Source of the DNA: Gnetum montanum
Lineage: Eukaryota; Streptophyta; Gnetopsida; Gnetales; Gnetaceae
DNA length: 64,000 nucleotides
Direction: 5' to 3'
NCBI GenBank assembly: GCA_015680685.1
Contig: MNCI01011336.1
Span: forward strand, 327,028-391,027
Below, one piece after another: positions 34,560-45,090 of the stretch. The notes below the pieces were generated by a model, which worked only from the letters and a program-made list of their open reading frames with translations, had not been told where the DNA came from and did no database searches. The translations under genes were made by a program, and so were the position numbers. Position 1 is the stretch's first letter; every line of letters begins with the position of its first letter.

Positions 34560-35830
34560 ACTAGATCAAGCTTTCTAGATGATTTATGATCTCCTGAAGG
34601 AGTTGAAGAGGCTTAAAGCCTCTACTTCACAAACTATCAAAATTATGGACTTCTACCTAGATGATTCCATAAGTCCTATAGTCCCACCCTTGACACTTCC
34701 TCCTAGTGTCCCTATTCCCAAATTTAGCAAATATAATGAAGAAGATGACCCTAATGCTCACCTTATTATCTTTTGATTTAAATTTTTACTCTTGCAACCA
34801 TGGCCTTATACCATCATGAGGATTTTTCCCATGTCCTTGACTATGAAATCACTTTATTAGTATTACGCATTACCCAGAGGATCCATATCCTCTTTAGAGG
34901 ACTTAGTAGCCTAGTTTATCAACTACTTCAAGTATAACTTGAAGCTTAACATAATGCTGAACCAACTCATGAAGGTCAAACAGGGATCCCTATAACCCAT
35001 GCAAAAAATTATTTAGTAGTAGAATGGACTACTAAATGAAATACCAGAGCCTATAGTCAAAGCCCATTTATTAGCCATATTTAAGGAAGTAGTTAATGAC
35101 TTCATCAAGTCTAAACTCTACTACCTTGACCTATAATCCCTTAACTAGGAATTCTCTCACATTAAAAATATAGAGGATGCTATAGAGGCTAGTCATGATT
35201 CAACCTATATAGCATATAAAAACCAACACACTCAAAGAGATCAAGAAAAGAGAAAAAGAAAAGAAAAGAAAAGAAAACAACATGACCATAGCAACTATAA
35301 CCAAGGAAACAAAGACCACAAACCAAGCGTTGAAGGTCAATCCATCCAAGGTCCTCACCAATGACAATAATAACCAACCATCAACCTCTAGGGCCACCAC
35401 ATCAACAACTAGACCTAACTTTGAAAGGAAGGAGAAGTCTGAATACACTACATTGCAATTAAAGACATCCAAGTTTCTAGACCAACTATTAAAAAGTAAA
35501 TGCATGTAATACAAATAAATTATCAAAGCCACTCAAAAGAAACATGAGCAACTATGCAAAATAGTTAAAGATCGCACTCGAGCAACAAAGGATGATCCTC
35601 AATTTCCTAGATACTTCAATCTAGACCACTTTTTCCATTATCGTCAATTACCTTGTCATAATAGAGACTTCTGCCTTGCATTTAAGGTTGACCTACAAAT
35701 GATGATAGATAAGGGAGAGCTATTCTTAGATGCTTCCAACCTAGTTTAGCCACAAAACTAGTTGATGCACATTTACGAAGACCCATTAAATTCTAATGAT
35801 AGTCCTTATGTTATTTCAACATTCAACATT
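34560..35830 (+). pseudogene. Gypsy gag of element D
   Basis: PSVPIPKFSKYNEEDDPNAH (34690-34760) starts the capsid region. It continues in a shifted frame with PRGSISSLEDLVA, FINYFKYNLKLNIMLNQLMK, VKQGSL and LLAIFKEVVNDFIKSKLYYL, which follow the order of the Ty3/gypsy capsid domain ('SI.SFE.L...F...' and 'L...KQ'). A Lys-rich tail follows (35225-35280). Several TAG stops. The residues before 34560 (33830-34230) are in frame but I cannot assign them. Confidence 0.65.
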
Positions 35831-36599
35831 AATGATGATTAGAGACTTGTAAGAGCATCATTCGTGATTCAAGTACCCCTCTACGATGAAAGGGCTTCTT
35901 CAACTTTCCATAGTTCAAGAACTTCTTTTGTCATAAGAGTACCATCACAAGTGTCTCTCAGGAAACCTTTTGTCATTAGGGTTTTCCAACCTAATACAAC
36001 CCAAACAATCATAGCCCAACCAATAGCACAACAATCCCCTATGGTAGCCACTGCTACTATCTCTTCCTTACAACTAGCAGCTGAGAACCAAAAAAATTTA
36101 GCTAAACAAAGGAAGAAGCATAAGAAGAAGCCTAACAACAAGGGTGATAAGCAAATGGAGGCATGAAAGGAAGTGGGTTCACAAAAGCCCACTTTCATTT
36201 GAGTTATATCATTTACCTCCTCTATCCCAACCCTTTCAACCAACAAGCCATAGGAGGACACCAAAGCCCACAATCAAAATAATAAGGAAGTGCCACAACA
36301 GCCATAGCCTAAAGCCAAAGTTTGCATTTTGGGATGCATGAAGAAAGTAAAGCACAAACAAAGTAGCAAGCCCATGGTCAATGATAAAAAATTCTTCAAT
36401 ATAATGGATCAAATTAGGTAATCCCTCAAGAGAAAAAACACAACCCTAATCTTATATGACCTAATCATGACTTCCGCCACACATCATGGGATGCTAGTCA
36501 AAATGTTGACCTCCATCCCTATTAGTCAGGATATCCACATTAACGAGGAATCCATCCATGCAGAGATAGTTTCTTTCTCACTAAAGAAATAGAAGTCAA

Positions 36600-37330
36600 C
36601 ATCCTTAATGTTTTGCAATAGTAAAATTAATATTAATTCCAAAAATAATGAAGCAAATATAGCCCCTTTATTCATAACCATATGCATAGGACAATTTAAA
36701 ATACATCGAGTACATGTTGATGATGGAGCCACAACCAATGTCATCCCATGCACCATCATTGAATGCTTGGGCTTAACTAAGCAAATACAACCTACAACCA
36801 TTGCAACTCTTAATTTATTCAATGGATCAAGAGTTACCGTTACGGGGTTTATCTCTTTGGATTTTTTAGTTGGGGAGCAATTCCCCACAACCATCAATTT
36901 CTTGATGGTGGAAGAGACACTAGGATTCAACCTAATCTTGGGAAGACCTTGGTTGGCTTAATTATAAGTTGTGTCCTCTCCCATCCATGAAGAAATTCAC
37001 CTTCCTTATGAGGGAGGTGATATCATCATTCATGGTGATAATGTGGTTTCCTTAGCTGTCAACAATGTAGACATATAGTAGGGGTTTGAAGTAGAGCTTC
37101 AAGAAGAAGCTCCCAACCATGAAGAGCAAAAACTCAAGAAAGCCAACAATGACAATGATAAGAAATGAGATACATTATTGGATGAGCTCGCTTTTAACAT
37201 TGTAAGTGGATGGAAAATATAAGGTTGTGCAAAGTAGGCCTTACTCACTCCCAAATCTTACAAAGATTAGGAAGAATCTACAAAAATGAAGTTTTCCTTA
37301 ACCTTTCCATACCCCTATGACCAAATGTAT
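36600..37330 (+). pseudogene. Gypsy aspartic protease of element D
   Basis: The 117-codon open frame 36608-36961 holds the retropepsin landmarks VHVDDGATTNVIPCTI (active-site D-D-G-A, where the family usually has D-x-G-A/S) and FNLILGRPWL near its end. VVSSPIHEEIHLPY and DIIIHGDN follow after stops, as in Tat-lineage elements. The frame decays near 37330 with no RT, RNase H or integrase afterwards; tandem repeats begin instead. The element therefore keeps gag and protease only. Confidence 0.75.
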
Positions 37331-37514
37331 TGATCGTCATGTAGCCTTACTTTTCTTTTGTAGTTTATTATATCTTTTTATGCATTTTTTGCTATACTCT
37401 TTATGCATGTAGCCTAAGTTCATTTACATTTTTACCTATTTGATACAACCTTTCTTTATTTTTACTTATGTTATAAACATTGAAAAGTACTTATAAAGAT
37501 ATGTCTTTTTCATA

Positions 37515-37970
37515 GCTCATTCGCTAAGATGTTAAACTAGCATTATGATAAGCTAAGACCTTAAACTTGCATTATGGCCCACCATGAACTTAAACTAGCA
37601 AAGATAATTACAAAACCCCATCTGTTAAGACATTAAACTAGCATTTTGGCCCACCATGGCCTTAAACTAGCAAAGATAATTACACAACCCTATCCACTAA
37701 GAAATTAAACTGTCATTATGATTCACTAAGGTCTTAAACTGGCATTATGACCCACCATGGCCTTAAACAGGTAAATATAATTACACAACCATGCATAATT
37801 ACACCTAAATTAGAATTTATAAAAATCATGATGATTATTAAAACCATGCATAATTACACTTAAATTGGAATTTAGAAAAAGCATGATGATTATTACAACC
37901 ATGATAATTACACAAATTTATAATTACAACCATGCATAAATATAATTACACCTAAATTGGAAAGCTGAAG
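37515..37970 (+). repeat. Tandem repeats at the 3' end of element D
   Basis: Two arrays adjoin. 37515-37780 repeats TTAAACTAGCATTATGG and CCCACCATGGCCTTAAACTAGC with AAAGATAATTACACAACCC, in ~30- and ~75-bp steps. 37785-37970 repeats ACCATGCATAATTACACCTAAATTGGAATTTA in ~55-bp steps. The first motif (CCTTAAACTAGCA) recurs on the minus strand at 60290-60560 of element C, at the equivalent place after integrase. Confidence 0.8.
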
Positions 37971-39290
37971 CCAAAGCCTACTTTGCTATAACTAGAAAAT
38001 AGCCGAAACCTTTACCATTTCATTATAAAAAATTCGCAAATTTACATGAAATTACAAAAAGTGACACAAACAACCTAACTACACAACATTAGAAAAACAA
38101 CCATAACTTCATTGTTATTAATCCAAATTAAATGAGGAAAAATCCATTAGAAATACTACAAACCCATAACATTCAATTTTACAAATGTGTAGCCATTCTC
38201 CCAAGAAAAATTATACAACATTGCTTACTTTTTCATGCCCAAACTTCAAAAACTTCAAAACCTAGATTTCATATAGCCATGGAAATAGTCAAAATAGCCA
38301 AAACCATTGAAACCCATTAAACTTCATAGAAAAATAATGGTGTAGGATTTTTTTTGAAATTTAATTTTAATAAATCCTAAGGCCCAAATTTGAAAAAATT
38401 GCCACACCCTAAAATTTTGAAAAAAATCATGAAACAACAAGCCTTATTTTCAAAATTAAATCTAAAAAATCTAAAGCAATGAAACAACTATAAATCAGCA
38501 TGGAAGCATCCAAAATAGGAGGTGGGATTTCATCAAAATTCCATTTTAATCCCTCCACTAGAGTAGATCTGGAAAAAATAGGCTCAACACATGGAAAACA
38601 AAAACCTCGAAAAACCATAGAAAACAAAGGAAAATAATAGGTAGGACTGCCTACCTTGGAGTAGCAACAAAAGAAGCCTAGATGAAGATGGACCTGGGTA
38701 CTTCTTCTAGCTCCTAGGCACATTTATGCACCTTCTGGATCATAGGGTTCATAGTCTTTCCTCTATATTGCTTTGAGGCCATGGTAGGCTCCATTCTAAC
38801 TATAGCTAGAAAAGGAGAAGGATGAAGGTTCTACACTATGTACTAGAAGGATGGAAGGCTTCCAGGCTAAAGTCATATTGTTTCTACCATAGAAAACCTC
38901 TCCTAGTGCTCTCCTCTAATGAACTATTATTGTAAAATGATAGTTATGTTCAAAACTTGCAAAATCTAAACACATAAAACTCATCTAAAACATAAGCACA
39001 CATCTTGAAACCCTAGCTACTAATTCAGTGTACCATAACTCCAAGTGCATTGAAGTGCAAGGGGAGGAAGGTCTAGTTCACATTGATTTTGGCTGGGAAA
39101 CAACTTCACTTTTTAAAATTTTAAACTTTTGGATTATGGGCCCCACCATGTGCCTTCTCTCTTGACCAAAAATTGCATCAACGCTGAGCTTTTTTCTAAT
39201 TTGACACTTAAACTAAGATGGGCCCACATGATCTAGAACCCCTCCAAGCATCTATGGCAGCCTCAAAACCCCACCAAACCTAATCAATAC
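37971..39290 (+). other. AT-rich stretch without recognised features
   Basis: No coding remnant, LTR end or ordered repeat is visible. Some words (AAAACCTAG, CATGGAAG) anticipate the array that starts at about 39300. Confidence 0.5.
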
Positions 39291-39299
39291 TAGTCAAAA

Positions 39300-41150
39300 T
39301 CTAGGATTTGATGTTTTCCACAGTAGGGGAGGCTTCTTCCATGCTAAGCCTATCACCTTTAGTAATGAAAGATTGGGGGGAAGCAAAAAATAACCTAAAT
39401 CAATTGCCTAGTGATCATTTCTTAATGCCCAATGATCCCTAGAGCCTACCAAAACCATCTAGAGCTTTCAAAAGCCCCAGAAGTGGTCAAATATGGCATA
39501 AAACTGTCATCCCCCTCTCATCGACACTAGGGCCACCATGCCTAATATGGAAGAAAGGGGGGAGACTACATGAGGCACTTAGAAGTCTCCAAGCTAATGG
39601 ATCTTGACACCCAACATTGATCTTCGACACTGACAACCCTAGAGAATGGCATGCATGGTTGATCAATTGTTGATTTGGCCTAGATCTAACTTTCTTGGCT
39701 AACGGAGACCTCTTCCATACTAATCCTCCTGCCCTTAGCATAGATGAAAGGTGGGAAGCCTGAAAATCCTCTCATAGCCTTCAGAAGAACTAGATTTTGA
39801 CCTTAGATGCTGATGGCTAATACTAGCAACCTTGTGGACACTCATGCATAACTTGATTTAATCATAACATCTAAAAAGCCCTTTCATCAGATTTTTCATG
39901 TTGATCATGGAAGCCCTAGTGTGGAAAAAGAGGGGGAAGCCCAAAACATTACTTAATAATCCTTGAAATAACCAAATTTTAACATTAGGTATTAGGAGTC
40001 AATGCTAGCAACCTTAGAAGCCTACATGCATAGCCCAAAATGATGAAAAAAATGTAAAAATCAAGGTCAGTTATTTCTTCCACACTGAGAGCCACTTCTT
40101 CCATGTTTCCCAACATGGAAAAAACTAGTGAACTTTGGGGGAACTCCAAAATAGCCTTTAGAGACCTCAAATGAAAACTAGAAAGCCCTGTGAGTGTGCT
40201 AGAACCTCATTTGTGCACTTTAAGACCTTTAGACTAGTTGAAATTGATCCTAAGAAGTCAAAAAACATTTCTTCCTAATTTTCCATCTTAAGCATGGAAA
40301 CCTTAGTGTGAAAAAATGGGGTAAATCCCAAACAACACTTAGAGTCCTTTGAAATAAAGAAAGTTTGACACCAAGCATTGATAACCATTACTAGAAACTT
40401 CAAAAACCTACATGAATGGCCAAAAATGATGCAAAAAGGTAAAAATATATTTCTCCCCACTTTTCCATGCTAGTTATACCATCTTTAGCATGGAAAAAGA
40501 GGAGAAAGCTCAAAACCCACCTAGAAGACTTTCAAACTAACCAATCTTGACTTCAAACTCTAGCCCTTGACCTTAGCAGCTCTGGAGGCTAACATGCATG
40601 GTCAATCGAGGTTAAAATTGGTTCAAATATAGGATTTAGAATTCGTCCATGCTGAGAGTCTCTTCCTCCATGTTAAAAAGTGTGAAAACATAAGGGAAGA
40701 TTATTTGGAACTCCTAAACACATCTGAATGATGACAAATGACCATACATTCACTCTATGACCCTACTAAGATCCTCTTTGGAGCCTTCAAACTTTAAGAA
40801 ACTAATGTCAAATGGCCAAAAAATGATTCCCACATATTTTCCATGTTGAGCATTCTAGTCCTAGTGTGGAAAAACATGGAAAAGATAAAACATGCTCAGA
40901 AGTACTCAAAATTACCAAAATTTGACATGAAGCCCTAGTCCTTGATCCCAGCAACCCTGTGAGCATACATGCATGGTCAATTAAGGTCAAAACTAGCCTA
41001 GATCTAGGATGCATGATTCTTACACATTAGGATCCCTTCCTCCATGTTACCTAGTGTGGAAACTCAAGGTAGGACTTTCTTGAAGCTCCTAAACACCTTA
41101 TAACAACATCAAATGATCCTACATTCACTCTAGAACCCTCGCACTAGCCA
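39300..41150 (+). repeat. ~190-bp tandem array, about ten units
   Basis: CATGCATGGTC / CATGCATAGCC recurs at 39647, 39843, 40025, ~40215, 40412, 40594, ~40790 and 40970 (spacings 180-197). TTCCATGCTGAGC...CTAGTGTGGAAAAAG recurs at about 39310, 39500, 39690, 39890, 40085, 40275, 40455, 40640, 40830 and 41020. Alternate units look more alike (~380-bp dimers). Units are diverged but all in one orientation. The array ends exactly where LTR C begins (41153). Confidence 0.8.
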
Positions 41151-41152
41151 TT

Positions 41153-42920
41153 TGAAACACCACAAAATTTGGGCTACTGTGTCTTGACAAAACATTTGTC
41201 TAAGTGTCAAGATGAGGCAAATATTTTCTAAGTGCTAGGACTATGCCCTCCATTGCACTAGATCATATTCAGTCCAGTGGACAATGTAGTTAGCTCCAAA
41301 GACAGATTTTGTTCAATTTTTCCTAAGTGTCAATGTGAAGCAAGAAACTACAAATTTTTCTAAGTGTTGGGACTATGCTCTCCATTGCACGAGAGTGTAG
41401 TTAGCCCAATAGAGAGTGTAGTCAATACTAGAGGCTAGTTTTGTAAGTTTTCCTAAGTGTCAAGATAGCAGTAGCAGGGCCTGGTTGGCATGGAATAAAT
41501 AGTTTGGTAGGGACTATGCTCTTCACTACATTGGAGCATAGTTAAGCCTAGTTGGGATGGAAGAAATAGTTTGGCAGATTTTCTAAGTGCTGAGACTATG
41601 CTCTCCACTACCTGGGAGTGTAGTCAAGCATGGTTAACACTAAAGGCTCAATTTTTTACAATTTTTCTAATTGTTGAGACTATGCTCTCCACTGACCTAG
41701 AGCATAGTCAACTAGAAGCCACCTTTCTATAGAAATTTCTTTAAGTGCTTAAACTATGCTTGACCCTAGTTGGGAGTGTAGTCAACCTCCCCTGGAGTGT
41801 AGTCAGCACATGACCTAGAATATTTCTATGTTTAGGACTATGCTCTCCTCTAGTCCAAAGTGTAGTCAAGCATAGACATGTCAAACAACCTCCATAATGT
41901 AGCAACAACATTCACATCAACTCCAACACACCTTCAGCAAGCAACATGTATCTTTTTGGCACCCCCCTTTATCCTAGAATTGTAACTATGCTCAACACCA
42001 CTTTACATAGTGGATAGTGTAGTCCTAGAGTGTAGTCTCCAAACTTGCATTTTTTGCATTTTTTTAGGTACATTGCAACCCTTTCAACACATGAAAATGT
42101 AGCTAGCAGCATAGTCATGGTCTAGTAGTCTCACAAAGTCCATTGGAGCATAATAGAGCATAACACCATTTACTTTAGTGGAAAGCGTAGTTGGTGCAGT
42201 GTAGTTCCAATCATCCAATTGCCATGTCGCAATCGATCTGCATTTTGTACTATCCCTAGCCCTATAAATACCCCAAACCTCTACATTTTAAGGGTTGACA
42301 AATTTGAAGAAATCTTGGCATTTTGAAATTTGGGCATTCCTAAAGCACGTTTGGCATCTAAGTAAGGGAAGACATTTGTACACCACTACAGTCCACCGTA
42401 ATTCTTTGTAGTTCATCATAGTTCATTGCACCTCATGGAAGCCAACCTAGCATGCATAGACACTATGGAAAAATCTCTTTCCTTGTGACTAAACACCTTG
42501 AGATTGTGACTATGTTGGCTACTATGCCTATTGTACACAACATACCTTTCTCACCCCATTTGAGGTTATCTATTCTCAACCCAAGTTAGGGTGGTGCCGC
42601 TTCTTCTTTCACTTTCTCCCTATGCATTTTAGCATTTTATTCACATTCTAGCATTTTACTTGCATTTTTTGCAATTTCTACATGTAACTGCATGTTGACA
42701 CCTTTGTTTTTGGTAGAAACCCTTAACTAAACTCACCACCATTGACACTATGAATATTGTGCAAACACTTAGCACTGTTATGACATTGCATTTCATAAGT
42801 CCTTATTTAATTGACAAGACCATTCTAGGCACCTCGTCTCCACCTCAAACAGGCCCTCACATGGACATAGGGTCAAAGCTACAAATGTTTTTGGTCGTTA
42901 TAGTGGTAGCTGCATGTTAG
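41153..42920 (+). repeat. LTR of family C, plus-strand copy
   Basis: It begins TGAAACACCACAAAATTTGGGC, matching the minus-strand LTR of element C that starts at 58719 after a PPT. TATAAATA is at 42263-42270, flanked by CTAGCCCTATAAATACCC in both copies. U5 similarity (GGGTGGTGCCGCTTCTTC against GGGTGGTACATTTCTTC) continues past 42600. The 3' end is only approximate. No intact PPT precedes it, so it may be a 5' LTR, a solo LTR or the 3' LTR of D. Confidence 0.6.
41220..42030 (+). repeat. Hairpin-forming repeats in U3 of LTR C
   Basis: ACTATGCTCTCCA recurs at about 41230, 41368, 41515, 41593, 41673, 41756, 41841 and 41986, with spacings near 80 or 140 bp. Each is followed 10-25 bp later by the complementary GGAG(C/T)(A/G)TAGTC, so each unit can fold into a stem. 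The minus-strand copy (57540-58640) has the same pattern (CTACACT...AGTGTAG). Confidence 0.75.
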
Positions 42921-43703
42921 GGTCCAGTCTCTCTTCCCTGCATGGTATGTCTCTCTCTAGAGTACACACAACAGTGTCTGGTAGGCTTGCAGGTGTCAGT
43001 AAGAGCTAGTAGCATGTAGGTAATGCATAGTAGGCAGATGATGATTTTTCTCTCTCCTTTAACAAAAGCAATAGAGAAGTAGGAATACAATAGCACACAT
43101 AGCAACACACAGTAGGGGTTCAAAATGCAACTACAAATGCACAAGATCTCTCTATAGGATGTGTTATAGCAGTGGTGTAGTGAGCAGCACAAACAATGCA
43201 TGGTAGGCTCTCATAACAATGGTAGTCTCTCCTAGTGGATGTAGATGATGGCTAATGTGTTTACATGGAAAATTTAACACAACGATGTTGTAGTCATGGT
43301 GGCAAATGCACAAGCACTAACAGTAGCATTAGTGACCTCTCCTAGCTTTGTAGTCTACCTCAATGACATAGTCAATGGTGGACATTCTTTATTTTGTCTC
43401 TTCTCTAAACTACAATTGGCAATCCTCCTCTCTCACATTGCAAGTAGTTGTGGTAGGTGAGTGATGGATAGCGGGGTTTTTCCTCTATCTCTTCCTCATG
43501 GTAGTAGCAACTATGGTAGAAAGGCAACACCTTCCTATGGTAGGGATGATCTCCCTTTCACTTTCCTTCTTTAGGCAATGGTTGTAGTTTTCTTGCCTAG
43601 TAGTGGGTACCACCAGTAGTGATGGACCGATGACATCAACATGACAAAGGAATATTTATTTCTTTTAGTTACTTATTATATTTTCGAATTCAAGATAATC
43701 ATT
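42920..43703 (+). other. Leader-like region with short repeats, no gene
   Basis: It has variations of GGTAGTCTCTCC, GTAGTAG and CAACA at irregular intervals, but no protein remnant. It ends abruptly at 43703, where A-family integrase starts on the minus strand. Confidence 0.4.
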
Positions 43704-44942
43704 CAATTTAAATTCCCCATATATCAAAGAGCTTTAGTGGCTGTATCCAATGTTGTGGCCCTTCATTTCTAGTTGTGATTCCTCCATCTCTTTTTTATCT
43801 TTCACAAGATTATGCAAAGTTGTGGGCATCTCTGAATAAAGTAGGCCAAAAGTAGCTTACCATCATTAGTTTTAGTGTCATTTTATGCCTTGCATAGTGA
43901 CCATCACATGGGCCTTTATGAGCATCCTGTAGAACTCATTGTTGATTGCATTCTAGAACACACTATCTAACTAGCTCATCTACATAAATATTGTATAGAT
44001 TTCTATTGATTTCCATGTATCTTTTTACCTTATGAAGGAATTATTCTTTTTGCTTCTTGTTTCACTTAGCAGGAATCTCCTATGTTGTTAAATAAGTTAG
44101 ATAATCATCAATCCATGGCTTTCTTGTTGAGTTGATAACCATCATTATCTTAGTAAATAAATTCTCATTAGGGAATTGATGGGATAACAGTTCTTCATAA
44201 TCTTGGGAATTCCATCTTAGCCTTGATAAGTGATTAGCTAGAAAATATTTTATGCCCTTCTTGTCAATCATTATTATGTCAAATTCTTGCAAAATTACAA
44301 GCCATCGAATCACTCAAGGACTAACTGCCAACTTGTTCATGAGAAAATAGATTGCACTACGATCGATATGGATATAAATTTAATACTTGAGCACATAATG
44401 TCAAAACTTCACAAGGGCATACACCATGTAGATGAGCTCATTTTCTATTATGATGTAGTTTAGTTGTACGCTAGTGATGCTTCTGCTAGCATAGTGTATG
44501 TAATAGGATCTTTTCTAATCATCTAGTTGCATCAATATTGCACCAAGTGTGTAGCTGGANCATATGACCTAAGAATTATCTGACCTCTTTCACTATTTGT
44601 GGCCTTTGAGTGATGTTTTGATAACTAATGACTCTTATCTTATTAGGGTTCACTTTGATTCCTTTTTGTGAAATTCTGTGTCCCAACATGATCCCATCCT
44701 AGACCATGAGGTGACTTTTTTGCCAATTAAGATTGAGATTTGTCTCCATGAATCACTTTAATTCCTACTCTAACTAGTCTAGTGCTTTCATGAAATCTAG
44801 AAAATTATAGTACTCATGTCCTACAATAGTATCTAGGACCTGGTCAACAAACAGTAAGGAAAAATGATCCTTGAATGTAGTAGACCTCAATAGTCAAAAA
44901 TCAATGCATAATCTCCACTTTTCCTCCTTCTTTGAAACTATT
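43704..44942 (-). pseudogene. A-family RT-RNase H-integrase fragment
   Basis: The minus strand begins at an LTR end and enters RT in mid-domain (VSKKEEKW, CIDF, TTFKDHFSLLFVDQVLDTI). It then gives HLMV, DGIMLGHRISQKGIKVNPNK, RNase H pieces, and at 44313-44080 FDIIMIDKKGIKYFLANHLS. The integrase zinc-binding part follows. It stops at the core start (LFDIWG, 43704). The sequence parallels A2 17180-18760. One N at 44560. Internal deletions and stops are numerous. Confidence 0.75.
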
Positions 44943-45090
44943 TGATTAGTGGTGAGTATATCCTACGCCCAACCATATGAATCACTAGCATTTACTTAGT
45001 GATCTAGTCAAATTCCATAGACTTTAGTTCTCTAAGTACACTAGGTTCTAAGAGGTGAAACTAGCAAGGACATGGTAGCTATAGAAACAT
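44943..45090 (-). repeat. A-family LTR fragment (U5 end)
   Basis: On the minus strand TCTATGGAATTTGACTAGATC, CTTAGTAAATGC, GTGATTCATATGGTTGGGC and a final CACTAATCA match the last ~150 bp of the A LTRs. It joins the post-pol ORF on one side and RT on the other, so both junctions are deletions. Confidence 0.7.

Noticed and set aside
35189-35532. Minus-strand hydrophobic frames
   Set aside because: They are complements of the Lys/Gln-rich gag tail of element D.
39300-41150. CRISPR-like array
   Set aside because: Units are ~190 bp, diverged, without short identical repeats and unique spacers; it is a plant tandem repeat.
41153-42300. tRNA or snRNA genes suggested by the many small hairpins
   Set aside because: No cloverleaf, A/B boxes or snRNA motifs; the hairpins are tandem copies within an LTR.
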